Positions 42,253 to 53,068 of a stretch of DNA of 64,000 nt are shown piece after piece. The first letter of the stretch is position 1. Every line of letters starts with the position of its first letter. Location: positions 4,162,472-4,226,471 of the forward strand of contig BCIA01000005.1 of assembly GCA_001599815.1 (NCBI GenBank), written 5' to 3'. The stretch is from Furcasterigmium furcatum (Eukaryota; Ascomycota; Sordariomycetes; Glomerellales; Plectosphaerellaceae). Below the pieces are notes generated by a model. That model saw only the letters and a list, made by a program, of their open reading frames with translations. It searched no databases and was not told where the DNA came from. Both the position numbers and the translations under genes were made by a program.

Positions 42253-43369
42253 ATGACCGATGATGCCCCGCCCATCCCACTGGCGCCTCCGGAAGACAAC
42301 CCCGTGAACGAACCCTCCAGTCGCGAGAACCCGACCGGCGGAGATGGGAGCAGCTCAGCTCATAACAGTAACAATGGCGGCTCGAGCTCACAGCAATCTC
42401 GTCGGCGCCGGCGACGTAAGGCGGTAAAGCCGGACCAGGGGCTCGTCAAGAAGTTCGAGTTCCTGAACCACCTGCTTAAGAATCTCGATATGCTCGTGTA
42501 TGCCGAGCTCGCGGCCCTATACTACATGGAGTATGTGTACGTCACCCAGGAAATGGAAGCCTCCTTGCTTACTTTTCAATCACAGATGCTCGACCTTGCG
42601 CTTCTTCCTCCGGGGATGGTGCCAGCAGAACTTCCTCAGCCCCAAGGCAGACGACTGGCCGATTCCCTTACCTGCCATACAAGCGCAGGTCCTCTCGGTG
42701 TTCTTCCCGGCATTCATCTGCGTGCTTGCGCATATTTTCGAGTCGTTGCCATTTGCTGGCGAGACAACCAGGGGATATATGCATGGCGGTGTTATTGTGG
42801 ACTTCATCGGGCAGAAACCGCCCACATCGAGATTCACGCTGTTCGCTTTCGACATTCTCATCCTCGGGCTGCAATGCCTCATGCTATCGGTGCACGAAGA
42901 ACGAGAACGACTGCGGAAAATCATTCGCCCTAAGAGGACGAGAGGCCTTGCGTCTTCTACTACCCAGGAGGAGGCGCCGGTTGACCCAGCACCTAACGAG
43001 CCACCTGGTGCCACACCCGCCGCAACGGCCTCGACGGCCAGATCTAGATCTGGAACAACGAACCCAGACGACATCGAGTTGCAGCCGTTGTCGAGACATA
43101 ACAGCACACCAGCAAACAACGATGAACGACGCCCATTCCTGTCCGACCCCCCAACTCCTCCCGCAACTACACGCATTACGCTACTAGATGTTATGAATTC
43201 TGGAAACGGCATGCTCAGGGACTTTGATGTCGTGCATACCGTGCGAAACGCAACGCCAGACTTTTGGGGAGCAGTCGGTCACGGTCTTCGCTCCGCAGGG
43301 TATCAAGCAGCCCTGGCGAGGATCAGGGCGCGAAGGGGGTCAGCGCCCACGGCACAGAATCAGGTGTAG
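42253..43369 (+). CDS. dsc4: DSC E3 ubiquitin ligase complex subunit 4 (DUF1746)
   Basis: Two exons, 42253-42530 and 42586-43369, giving 353 residues. The Dsc complex is a Golgi/endosome membrane ubiquitin ligase that in fission yeast and Aspergillus activates sterol-sensing SREBP by a Cdc48-dependent step. The N-terminus is disordered with an Arg run (SRRRRRRK). The DUF1746 core runs about 60-200 and has three hydrophobic segments: MLVYAELAALYYME, VLSVFFPAFICVLAHIF and FTLFAFDILILGLQCLML. The intron (GTATGT ... CACAG) falls in the first one, between YYME and CSTLRFFLR, and its removal links two parts of the same domain. The C-terminal 130 residues are Pro/Thr/Ser-rich and probably cytosolic. 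The stop lies only 86 bp from the RCL1 stop. Confidence 0.85.
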
Positions 43370-43455
43370 CCTGGCGGGCGTTGTATCCAATATACCCATT
43401 TTGCGACGCTTTCATACTCCGGGAATATGTGCTCAAAATAATGACATTTGGTATC

Positions 43456-44664
43456 TCATGCGACCTTGCGACCCACATTGCCAACTCCGCTGCCCTTGAC
43501 CGAAACAATGAGGTCTCCCGAGTCGTCTTCGTCGTCGTCTCGAAGGCCCCAGCTGTTTGCGCCAAATGCTCGCAAGTCTCGGGCCAATCCCACAGTATCT
43601 TCGGTACCCACGACATCCCTGCCTATCCTCAGTCTGCCGACATCCTCTGAGCCCATCGCCATCAGAGTCAGGACGGTGCCGGCGGCCGTTCGGCTCACGC
43701 ATCCGCCCTGAGAAATCGCCTCCAGCAGCTGGTACGCACACCGCTTTCCAATGTCCTCGGGTACAACGCCACCCGTAGGCGGCGCAACCACATCCGCCGA
43801 GTAAATGACCCCCACAGAGCTCGACTCGGCGACCAGGCTGAGACCAAAACCAATACCGGTCCGCGACTTCGTCTTATCCGGACCATCCACCAGCGGCGCC
43901 TGGTCATACTGAGCAGCAATGTGGATATCAGACACCAGAGGATTCAGAATTTCCCTCGCCGCGTGGATGAGTCTGCTGTTGTTCGACGCCGACACGCCCG
44001 TGCAGTATGCCACGCCTCGTATCCTCTTCACCCTTCCGGGGTTCCTGTTCAGGTGCAGCGTCTTCGGTAACCGGACCTGGCTCGCGAATCGAAGCTCCAC
44101 AATGCCGCCGCCTCCGCGGCCGCCCTTTCCAGGACATGACCGTTGCAGGACGCGCAGCTCGATGCGTGCGGGCGGGATCCCGAAGAGCCCGTAGAGGGGA
44201 AGGATGGCGGTTCTGAAGGAGTCGACGGAGATGTCGCCCTTCTCGGTCGCGGAGGTGATGACGCCCGGCCCGGAGATGCGGATATTCATATGGGCCTTGG
44301 AGAAGGGCGCGAGCATGCAGATCGGCAGGAGGAAGTACGTGACGCCTCGCGTGTTGTTGTGTGGGAGTGTGTGTTCGATGATGTCGCCTTCCGACGCACC
44401 GAACCCGGCGATGGTACCGGTGATCAGACCCGGGTGGAAGGTCATCGTCGTACCGGTGTACGAGATCTGCATGGAGGTGCCATTTGTGACGGCTTCGAGG
44501 AGGCGGAGGAAGGAGATCTCATGCGGGGCGAGACCCGGGTGTGTTGGTGATGAGCTGCGGATCTTGGAGATGTGTACGGGTCGGCCGGTGAGCGTGGAGA
44601 GCACGAGCCTATGCGTGAAGGCTCTGTGCCCTGTGAGCTTCAGGAAGTCGGGGCTGGACGACAT
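43456..44664 (-). CDS. RCL1: RNA 3'-phosphate cyclase-like protein RCL1 (18S rRNA processing)
   Basis: Single exon, 402 residues, starting MSSSPDFLKLTGHRAF. RCL1 is a nucleolar SSU-processome protein that works with Bms1 at the early pre-rRNA cleavages. The cyclase-like fold is recognisable from HRLVLSTLTGRPVHI, APHEISFLRLLEAVTNGT, FHPGLITG, FLLPICMLAPFSKAHMNIRI and the Gly-rich CPGKGGRGGGGIVEL. Canonical RtcA cyclases use a C-terminal catalytic His; I do not find the corresponding motif, as is usual for RCL1. The last 40 residues are acidic (RDDDEDDSGD). The length fits the family (about 370-400). It converges on DSC4 and is divergent from CIA84. Confidence 0.93.
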   Translation of the reverse strand: MSSSPDFLKLTGHRAFTHRLVLSTLTGRPVHISKIRSSSPTHPGLAPHEISFLRLLEAVTNGTSMQISYTGTTMTFHPGLITGTIAGFGASEGDIIEHTLPHNNTRGVTYFLLPICMLAPFSKAHMNIRISGPGVITSATEKGDISVDSFRTAILPLYGLFGIPPARIELRVLQRSCPGKGGRGGGGIVELRFASQVRLPKTLHLNRNPGRVKRIRGVAYCTGVSASNNSRLIHAAREILNPLVSDIHIAAQYDQAPLVDGPDKTKSRTGIGFGLSLVAESSSVGVIYSADVVAPPTGGVVPEDIGKRCAYQLLEAISQGGCVSRTAAGTVLTLMAMGSEDVGRLRIGRDVVGTEDTVGLARDLRAFGANSWGLRDDDEDDSGDLIVSVKGSGVGNVGRKVA

Positions 44665-44965
44665 CTTGGGCTTTTGTGGTGTTCCGTTGTTGCTGGGTAC
44701 GGGCGACAGCGTGGTGCTGAAGCTGCTTGGAGAAAATAATATTTTCTGCCGCTGGGAAGCATATGCGACACGGAGCTGGCAAGCGGTGAAAAGTTTAATG
44801 GGTGCGTCGAACTGCTAAGATAAGATAGGGCGGTGCGATTAGATAAGAACTTTGCGCGTCGTCGCGGCGGACTGGGACCAGCTAAAATTTGGAAGCTTCA
44901 TGGCTTGCACTCTGACTGACCCTCGTCATTCTTGCATGTAAATTATCTTGTTCGTTTCGTTCCCT
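44665..44965. promoter_or_regulatory. Divergent promoter RCL1/CIA84 with GATA cluster
   Basis: 301 bp between start codons. GATAAG occurs at 44819-44824 and 44842-44847, with GATAGG overlapping the first at 44824-44829. The AT-rich block near 44725-44750 is the most promoter-like part. Regulation by GATA factors is inference. Confidence 0.4.
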
Positions 44966-47518
44966 ATGTCTCAGCGCGCCCTCCTTCGCGACATCCAGAG
45001 TCGAAAAAATTTCATCTGCCAGTCATGTCTGTCAGCTTTGAGATCACAGACCCCGAATACCCTGGGGATCCGACATAGCTCGCAGTCGTCGAGGCTGAAA
45101 CCATCCCCGCGAAGCCGACAGACCTCCCGGTTACCACTACGCACCCAGAATCAGCTACCGATATCCTCGTACAAGACAAGATCCAATGGAGAATCAGAAA
45201 CGCCGGATAGTGAGGCCGCTTCTGCCCTCCTCCGGGAGCTACTGAACAAAAGCGACGAGCCCAAGATCCAATTCTTCGAGAAGGACGAAAAGGGGGACGT
45301 CACGAAGCTCCGCGACGATGACGCATTTTCCAAAGCCCTGAGCGGGAAGGATGACTTCGACAAAACCATCAGCGCGGACTTGGCAGGGGAAATCAAACAG
45401 CTGCTCTTGTCCGTGTCGAAGGACGGTATCCTCTCGCGCCTCGGCATCGGAGACACAGGCGCCTTCGTCAAGGAGCTTGAAAGCGAGCTGGGAGGCCTCG
45501 ACACCACAGAGGGCCTCGGAGAGAAGCTTGATGCTTACATCAAGAACTTGGAGGATCAGCTAGAGGAGCAGGCCGACGTCATGGAGCACTACGAAAACCC
45601 GAGTGCCGATGCTGAGACCCTGATGCCGAGGGCAAAGAAGACGAAGACGATACCGCAGATTCCAACCGACGTGTGGAATTTCAACCAGCGCAAACGATTG
45701 AGCAAACTCAACACTATCCTCGAGCGAGTTCACCGAGAGCTGAGGCGCAGGGAGGAGACCACCGGAAAGACCATTCAGTCCACGTGGAAAGCATACAACC
45801 TGGCCCGACAGACCCTCGCAAAGGGTTGGAACAATGTTCCACATGACGTTTGGGACTTGCTATGGAAGATCCTCTCGATCGAAGGCGACACCAACCCGAA
45901 TCGCTTCACCTACCTGTCCCTCCTCGCCCGGGACATGAGCGAAGCCAAGATCGCTCTCAACCCCGAACAACAGCTCATCACCGTCGAGGCCCTGTTCGTT
46001 GAGGGATTCGAGGACAAGGCCATCGAGAACTGGAAGCGCTGCATGGCCAGCTTGGGTGACGGCGGCTCCGACACCTTCCAGGCGTTCTGGGAGCTTGGCG
46101 TGCGCATGTTCTGCCAGTCCGGCGACCTGGTCCAGGCTGAGCGAGCCATCAACAAGCTGCTCGAGAGACAGATGGACCCTCGGATTCTGATGCCATACAT
46201 CCGCGCTTGCGCCGCCCTCCCTGCCGACGATGCGCAGGAAAAGGCTTGGGAGGGATACAGGCGCATGAGGGACCTTCTGGGGCCTTCGATGCAGCTAGAT
46301 GACTACGACGAGGTCATTTCGTTCTTCCTGAGCACCAACCAGACCGAGCGCGCCCTGTTCGCATTCGTCGACATGATGAGCTCCGGCACTGTGGATCTCA
46401 GGGGCCGGGATCGCCTCCCCTCGCAGATTGGCAACAAGTTCTTCTTTGGAAAGTGGCTGAAGCGTCTGATCGGGGCGGGCGATCTCGATGGAGCATACAA
46501 CGTCTTCACTTTCATGCGGTCGAAGGGTGTTGAGCCTGCCCCTATCCAGATCAATGGATTGATCGGTGCCTGGCAGAGGGCCGGGGGCGCCGAACACTTG
46601 AAGAAGGCCGATGACCTGGCATGGGACATGATCCGCGCCAGAGTCGACTTTGTAAAGACTCGTCAGCGGTCCGCCAGTTTCAGGGCCCAGGTTACGTTCT
46701 ATGAGGCAAGGTCGACCGAGGGCGCGATGCCCAAAGCCACCCGCGAGACATTCTCGCTGCTCGCCGAGAACTACCGCCTCCGTGGCCTTCAAGAGCAGAT
46801 GAACGAGCTGTGGGACGCCTTCAGAGACGCGGAGATCAGCCCCGACGCGTTCATGATGAACCAGCTGATGGAGTCGTACTCGCAGTTCGGGAACATCCAG
46901 GAAGCGCGGGACCTGTACATGTCCCTCGTGCACGAGCGGGGCGTCAAGCCGGACGGGCACACGTTCATGGCGCTGTGGAAGATGCTGGGTGCCAACCGTC
47001 TCCAGATCGTCAGCGACGAGCGCGCCTTTGACGAGGTCAGGGGTGCCAGGGAGACGTTTGCGGAGATGGTCCGTTTCTCGGATGTTTTCGCGGGCGAGGC
47101 CCTGGACGGCCAGCTGGCGCGAAAGCTGATGCATACCTTCCGCAGGGTCAAGGACCAGATTGGCCTGATTGTCGCCCTGCGGGCCCTGAGGGCCAAGTTC
47201 AACTACACGCCGCCGGAGATCCTGGCCCTGGAGCTGGTGGTCGGCACCACGAACCTGGCTTGGAACACGGCTTCGGCGAGGCAGAAGGTCCGCATCGTCA
47301 AGCGGAAGATTGACGCGTTCGTGGAGCATCGACAGAGGGCCATCGGGTCGACCGCGCTCACGCTCGAGGATATGACGGGGAAGCAGCGCGGAGACGCGAT
47401 GGTGGAGTATCTGGAGGTGGCATTCATGCCCCAGACCCCAGAAGTGAAGTCGCAGCTTGTTGAGGCCGCGCGAGAGATGGGGGTGTACGATATTTTGTCA
47501 GATATCACGGGACGGTAG
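44966..47518 (+). CDS. cia84: Mitochondrial PPR-type protein, likely complex I assembly factor CIA84
   Basis: Single exon; the ATG at 44966 (MSQRALLRDIQSRKNF) gives 850 residues, and upstream codons of the frame use no ATG. The N-terminus is Arg/Ser-rich with few acids (about 1-60), a mitochondrial presequence. Acidic, flexible residues lie at about 70-210. The rest is alpha-helical with PPR-like repeats, clearest at about 510-560 (AYNVFTFMRSKGVEPAPIQINGL, split) and 625-680 (SPDAFMMNQLMESYSQFGN then GVKPDGHTFMALW). CIA84 of Neurospora assembles the membrane arm of complex I and is of similar length and make-up. I assign it on architecture and remembered resemblance; another mitochondrial PPR protein is possible. 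Convergent with the G-patch gene, 126 bp between stops. Confidence 0.72.
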   Translation: MSQRALLRDIQSRKNFICQSCLSALRSQTPNTLGIRHSSQSSRLKPSPRSRQTSRLPLRTQNQLPISSYKTRSNGESETPDSEAASALLRELLNKSDEPKIQFFEKDEKGDVTKLRDDDAFSKALSGKDDFDKTISADLAGEIKQLLLSVSKDGILSRLGIGDTGAFVKELESELGGLDTTEGLGEKLDAYIKNLEDQLEEQADVMEHYENPSADAETLMPRAKKTKTIPQIPTDVWNFNQRKRLSKLNTILERVHRELRRREETTGKTIQSTWKAYNLARQTLAKGWNNVPHDVWDLLWKILSIEGDTNPNRFTYLSLLARDMSEAKIALNPEQQLITVEALFVEGFEDKAIENWKRCMASLGDGGSDTFQAFWELGVRMFCQSGDLVQAERAINKLLERQMDPRILMPYIRACAALPADDAQEKAWEGYRRMRDLLGPSMQLDDYDEVISFFLSTNQTERALFAFVDMMSSGTVDLRGRDRLPSQIGNKFFFGKWLKRLIGAGDLDGAYNVFTFMRSKGVEPAPIQINGLIGAWQRAGGAEHLKKADDLAWDMIRARVDFVKTRQRSASFRAQVTFYEARSTEGAMPKATRETFSLLAENYRLRGLQEQMNELWDAFRDAEISPDAFMMNQLMESYSQFGNIQEARDLYMSLVHERGVKPDGHTFMALWKMLGANRLQIVSDERAFDEVRGARETFAEMVRFSDVFAGEALDGQLARKLMHTFRRVKDQIGLIVALRALRAKFNYTPPEILALELVVGTTNLAWNTASARQKVRIVKRKIDAFVEHRQRAIGSTALTLEDMTGKQRGDAMVEYLEVAFMPQTPEVKSQLVEAAREMGVYDILSDITGR

Positions 47519-47644
47519 ACAGCGGTCAGTGATGAGGGGCAGATATATCCCCGCACTTTGTATAATATTGAACCACCATTCACCACGCATCACGGCGACA
47601 AGATGAGACGTGAGGGTCTTGAAGATGGCCCTATTGAGGATTCT

Positions 47645-48679
47645 CTAATCATGGTCCTCCTCCGTCAAACCAGGACAGCCCTCCATGCTGTCGTCGGGGT
47701 ATCTGAACTTGCACCAAAAGCAGTAATTCCACGCCTCCCTCATGAACGTGACCAGCCGCTGTAGCTTTTCGTGGGGCTCCAGCTCGTTGAAGTCGTTGAG
47801 CTCTGGGTCTTCCTCATCCAGGTCTTCGGCGGCGACGTAGACGGTCTTCTTCCCTTTTCCGAGTGCCCGCTTGTCATCCTCGTCTTCGTCCTCGTCGTCG
47901 TATGTTGGTAGTCGCGACAGGCTTTGTTCCAGGTCATATCTCATCCGTCTGTCACGTTCCCTCTCCTCTCGTTGGCGGGCGAGGCTTCGCCAGAGAACGT
48001 TGATGGACTTGAGTGGTCGTGAGGGGATGGTCCGCTCTTTGCTGCTGCTGTCGGCCTTCGGCTCACCATCCTCACCGCGTGCCTGAATGCTCACGGCCTC
48101 AGAGCTGCTCTCCTGCGTCTTCTTCTCCTCGTCCTCCGCCATGCCCTCGGCGACCTTCTGCGCCGCCACGACCATCCTCTCTTGCCTCTCCTGCTCCCTC
48201 TCCCTCGCCATCCGGTCGCGATACTCTCCAGGCTCCTCGACCTTCCTCTTCTTCAACTCCCCATCGCCCTCCTCGCCGAACGCCTCTCTCAGCTTCCTCC
48301 GCTTCTCACTCTCCATGCCCACGCCGCCCTTGTCCTCCTTCATGGTGATGTTGATGGGCTCCCGGCGCGCGTCCTGGTTCCCCTCCGCGCCGAGCGTCGA
48401 CCCGGCCTTGAAGCCCATGCGCGCCATCATGGCGAGGCCCTTGCTCTTCTTGGCGGCGGCCTGGTCGAGGAGGGAGGTGGAGAGGGCGGCATCGCGGGCG
48501 GCGGCCTCCTCCTCGGCGAGCTCTGCCTTTGACTTTGGGCGGGCGCGGGCCTCGGCGGAGCGCTTCTGCTGCTGGCGGCGCTGCAGGCTTGTGAGCGGCT
48601 TGGCGGTGGGCTCGGGCTGGTCGAAGGACATGGACATGTAGTCGTCCACTTCGTCGTCCGGGGGGGCGGTGGGTGACAT
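47645..48679 (-). CDS. G-patch domain protein with C-terminal DUF4187 (GPATCH11-like)
   Basis: Single exon, 344 residues, starting at the ATG at 48679 (MSPTAPPDDEVDDYM). The frame stays open to 49039 upstream, but that part is unlike the family and contains promoter-like sequence. A G-patch-like segment lies near 65-115 (GLAMMARMGFKAGSTLGAEGN, then REPINITMKEDKGGVGM). G-patch proteins bind or stimulate RNA helicases. A long Glu/Arg/Lys helix follows (about 120-240), then an acidic run (YDDEDEDEDD), and the DUF4187 end with LVTFMREAWNYCFWCKF and a CxxC-like pair of cysteines (C-x2-C). The human relative GPATCH11 has kinetochore and splicing links; the fungal function is not established here. 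Confidence 0.85.
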   Translation of the reverse strand: MSPTAPPDDEVDDYMSMSFDQPEPTAKPLTSLQRRQQQKRSAEARARPKSKAELAEEEAAARDAALSTSLLDQAAAKKSKGLAMMARMGFKAGSTLGAEGNQDARREPINITMKEDKGGVGMESEKRRKLREAFGEEGDGELKKRKVEEPGEYRDRMAREREQERQERMVVAAQKVAEGMAEDEEKKTQESSSEAVSIQARGEDGEPKADSSSKERTIPSRPLKSINVLWRSLARQREERERDRRMRYDLEQSLSRLPTYDDEDEDEDDKRALGKGKKTVYVAAEDLDEEDPELNDFNELEPHEKLQRLVTFMREAWNYCFWCKFRYPDDSMEGCPGLTEEDHD

Positions 48680-49132
48680 GATGGATGGTAAGGCGAGGTG
48701 AGTTGAGGTGAGGATTTGGTTGTGAGAGTGAAGTTTGGCCGATTGGATGTGACATTGGAGATGCGACGAATAGGGAAAGTGGGGCTGGTTATCCTGGTTG
48801 GTCCCCGGAAGTGCACTGAATCCGCAAGCTGGCAGCGAACTTACTGGTACTGCTCCCTGGGGCTGACACAGGAACAACGTCCTGGAGGCGAGACTTTTGC
48901 AAGAAAACAGACTCAAAGTAATTTGCCCAATGCCGACTATAATTATTCCCATGCCCTTCCAGACTAGAGTCATTAGTTCAGGACAATACCCAGGCTGCCC
49001 AGAACCGCTCTTCGATATTCTTCGTCCGAGTCCGCACAAAGCAACACTTAGCCGTGATCAGAGGCGTGGAATCTCTTCGGGCGCAATAGTGATTTGGTGA
49101 TCTCCTCATATTCTGTCGCATCCCTGATACTC
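48680..49132. other. Intergenic between the G-patch gene and the NLR gene
   Basis: 453 bp, promoter of the G-patch gene and 3' flank of the NLR gene (same strand). No feature besides these is visible. This is about where gene density and conservation drop. Confidence 0.5.
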
Positions 49133-52100
49133 CTACAGGGCGCTGCTGTCCGGTGACTTGGGATGGTCCCGCGTATGATCTTTCTCGCGGTCGTCGTCAG
49201 ATCCGAGTTCTTCTGTCTGGTCCGTGTTGGAATCCTGGCTTTCTTCCTCCATCCTCTGCCGTAAACTTGCTCGCAAGTCTGCGACCTCTACCACGATGGG
49301 GTGTGTAGGCGCGAATAGGCGTGATAAGATGTCCGAGGCTTCGTCGAGCAAAGTCTCAGCTTCCCCCAGCTTCCCCCGGTTGGTGTAGAAATTTCCCAGA
49401 AAAGTCAAACGTGAGATGTAGCGGAGGTCGGTTGGCTCCAGTACCTGCTCGATCCCTCCGAGCGATTGTTTGAACGCAGACTCCGCCTCCTCCCATCTGC
49501 CTTGCCTCTCGTAGAGAAGTCCCAGAAAGCAGAGGGTGTCGAGCGCGTCGACTGCAGTCTGCCCCAATAACATGCATTGGCCCTCCCATGCCCGAAGCAG
49601 TATCTCCTCTGCTGCTTCGTATTTTCCCACTTGGATGTATGCCTGGCCCATCAGTGTGACGCTTCGAAGGGTCGTCCTATGATCAGGGCCGAGAGACTCT
49701 TCTGCATCCGCGAGCACCTGGCGTACTGAGTCCTCAACCCTCGAAAGGTCGCCATGTCTGTCGGCTATTCGGATCTCTGCCAGAGTGTACTTGGAAAGGA
49801 TAGTGCGCTCATCTCCGCGCCCGAACTTTTGGACGCAGATGGCCACACACCGTTCCGCGAGCCACTTGCGCTGCGACTCCTCGAATACGAAGATTTTGAA
49901 CAACTTCAGCAGGCCTTGCAGGGCCTTGTGAGCTGGCGCACTCATGTTCCTCACCCATTCTGAGCATCTTTCCGCGTGAGGGAACAGACGCGTTGCCATC
50001 GAAAAGTCGCCAGAACCCGGTAGTCCAAGTCCAGCGACCCCTACAAGCGACAGGGCTAGTGACGCGTACTCATCGACTTCGTCGTTCTGTTGTGCCCGGT
50101 CAACGCCCGACGCCCATCGATGGACAACTGGGTGCATACTGTAGCTGTCATCGATGTCTTCTTGGCGTTGAATCAGAGAATATCTCCGAAGTACTCGGAT
50201 TGAGTCCGCGAAACTCTCCTCGTCCGAAGCCAGGTCGCGCAGCCACTCTGGCCAGAGGATCTCATCGTCGGCCGCCAAGGCGACGTCTAGGAGACCGTGC
50301 CAGAAGTCGCGGTTGTCAAGGTACGCCCAGAGCCTCAACAGCTTGGCCGAGGACGGATTGACCTTCTTGACCTCATCGAACGAGACGCTCCATGTAGTCT
50401 CGATGGTTCCTTGCTCGTAGCCCGGGAGGCTCCGGGCGCCTCTTTTCCCGAACAGCTGCTCGTTTCGTCTCTGATAAAGCTTGATGTACTTTTGAACGCT
50501 CATCTCAGTCTCAAGCAGGTATGAGGCAGCTTGCGCCAGCGCGAGCGGGAGTCCGCCCAGAAGCTCCAAGAGCTCATCTCCTCGGGGGCCTTCGGCGAGA
50601 GGTCAGCTGAAACTGAACGGAAATGAAGCGTGGTAGGTGTTTACTGACCAAGCCTTGTCTTGAACCAGCTCTCGAAAATGGCCTTGCTCAAGTTCGACTC
50701 AACCGGAACCAGCTCCCTTGACTCTCCCAGGTGGGCAAGGTGTCGAAGCCTGGAAGTGATCAGGATAGATCCATGATCTGCCGGCGTGTAGTTCAGGGGG
50801 TTGTATGCCCCATCAACATTGTCATCCTCGAAGTCCTTGTCGACGTTGTCGAAGATCAACAGCCATTTCGTATTGTCCGCCTTCTCCAGCCAGCACTGCA
50901 TCGCTGCCGCTGCTGCGTCCACCGCCATGGCATCTTCCTCGTCCATACCCTGGCTTTTACGAATTCTCTTGTAGCAGGACGCCAGGCTCTGTTTGAGCTC
51001 GTTCTCGGACTTCCCATTGAGCCAAAAGACGGCGTCGAAAGCTTCCTTGTGCCTGCGCGCGAAGTCAACCGCCAGTTGCGTCTTGCCCATGCCCCCGGTG
51101 CCATGGACAACGAAGACTTTCCGTCCTCCGCTATCTGATCTGCCCGGTAGAAGACATATATCTATTGCTTCCGAATCAGTCGGCCTATGAACAAAGTTTC
51201 CGGCATACGGCACGCCTCGAAGGCTGAATGGAATGCGATACTTGGACACGCTCAAGTCTTGGACGGGAAATCAGTCACAGTTCACTCTCACCAGCCTGCG
51301 AAGAGACAACGGCTCACGATACGTACCGGATTGATTGGCCTCCATGCCCAGCTTGAGAGCCCGTTTTAGCTCCGTGGAGATCGTGTTCAAGGCCAACTGA
51401 CAGGTCGGGTCATCAAGAGACGCAAACTTGCAGATCTTGCTGTGATCCGTCGGCATAGGAACCTGCGTCTCTCGCGAGCCTGTAAGGTTGAGGACAGCAG
51501 AGTCCTTCTCTACAATCTATGGGACAAGTTAGCACCGCTGCACGAGCGAAGATGAGAAAGCGCGTACCATGCCCGCCACGCTACGTGGGAGATTCTCGTA
51601 GAAGCTTAGGATGAGGCACGTCTCGGATAGGTGGCGAGCCTGCTCGAACCTTTTGATTGCCTCGCGGGAAGTCTGCTTCAGCCCCTCGAGCAGATCGTTG
51701 CTGGGATGTTGGAGGGCGAATCGTGCTATCTTGGAGGCGACATCTCCGACGCTGGCGCCGTTGCCCCCTCGGTGAGGCGTTGCAAAGAAGACAAGGAGGC
51801 ATGCGGCCTCGACTATGGGCCGATAGCTGCTGTCTAACATAGCCTCAACGAGAGCCTGAAAAGCTGTCAACTATGGCTAGACTCCCGAGTGACATGAAAT
51901 TTGGGCATAACAATATCGGGGACTGACGGATTTGACGACGAGACCGCCCAAGCTATGGCTGATGAAGACAAGCGGCCGCTGCGGTGCATCTTGTCGCTTG
52001 TTTCGCAGGTGAAGTAGTAGGGACCTGGCGTGGTCATCGATGTTGGTCGCCGAGGCTCCTCTTGCCGGGCTAGAATTGTACGCGAACAGCATTACGTGAG

Positions 52101-52348
52101 CCTCAACGGGCAAGGAGCCAGGGAGAAAGTCCCTCAACCACAGCTTGCCACCGGCTGACCAGGTCTCCTCGGCATGATTGTTACGGCCGAGGAAGTTCAG
52201 CCCATGGACTGCCACGACGCTGTTCAATGCCAGGCTGTCAGCAAGGCGGGGGACCGATGAGCTGCTTCACTGGGCTTGGGACTCACTCAACCTCAGCGTT
52301 GACTGGTTCATGTAGGACGCGAAGCCCCTGTGCCGTGGAGGCCGCCAT
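49133..52348 (-). CDS. Fungal NLR: alpha/beta-hydrolase (SesB-like) - NB-ARC - TPR
   Basis: Six exons: 52287-52348, 51928-52219, 51568-51855, 51327-51516, 50649-51257 and 49133-50589, giving 965 residues; every junction keeps frame. Exon 1 (MAASTAQGLRVLHEPVNAEV) joins to VVAVHGLNFLGR, the usual SesB opening. The hydrolase domain covers about 1-220 with nucleophile motif SHSLGG (Ser110) and ATPHRGG. A linker leads to NB-ARC with P-loop HGTGGMGKTQLA (330-337 for GTGGMGKT), Walker B-like WLLIFDNVD, ILITSR and GGLPLALAQAA. The C-terminal third has at least three TPR units (about 790-920: GQAYIQVGKYEAAEEIL, GLLYERQGRWEEAESAF, GNFYTNRGKLGEAETLL). Such proteins are fungal counterparts of plant and animal NLRs and can control incompatibility or immunity-like cell death. 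The tail is acidic and disordered. The gene looks intact. Confidence 0.9.
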
Positions 52349-53068
52349 TTCAGAACTAAAGGGAAGGCTTCAGAGGCCGCCACATTGACCTTCTTGACAG
52401 ACTGAAGAGATGAGAGGAAGCAGAAGAGCGCTCGCGCTGCACTTTTGGGGGTCAGGTTGCTGTCTTGGCGACGTGGAAGCTGAAATGGGGGCGGCTGTGC
52501 CCAACCAGTATGACCAATGAACATCTGAAAGAGATGAAGTTTCTGGCCTAGCGAAATAAAACGAAGCAATCGAATGAGCATGGTAGCTGGGTATCGTATA
52601 TTTGGTCTCCTCAATTTAACATACACCATGCCGAATCTTCTCCTGCAACCCTGTATCAGGTTAGGACACTGATGATGCGGGTGACAGAAGAGGAGTGCTA
52701 CGGCGTGAATACGTTGGGTAACATTTCCTAAGATTTTCATATTTACCAATCCTTTCAGAAACAATTTCTATTATGGATTCAAACAACAATATGGTAGCTG
52801 CCGAGGTGCTATTGGCAAAAAGGACGACCGCTGTCGATTTGAGCTCGATGTGGCAGAGAAACATCACAAAGTTCACGATGAAAGGATGCAACTGCAAAAG
52901 AATAATTCAGAACAATCTATTACTACTGCAGAAGTCCATACCTGGCCCTGCAGTGACCCAAAACCCTGAGAAAAAAAAACTCCCCACAAAGCCCACGTGT
53001 ATCGGGCTCAACGCAACCATAGTCCATAGGAACAAAGTGCAAGCGGCGTAGTGCTTGCTTTGCCCCCT
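52349..53068. other. Intergenic upstream of the NLR gene
   Basis: About 0.7 kb, AT-richer than average, with a short A-run at 52972-52980. A 92-codon plus-strand frame at 52773-53051 has no recognisable content. Confidence 0.5.
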
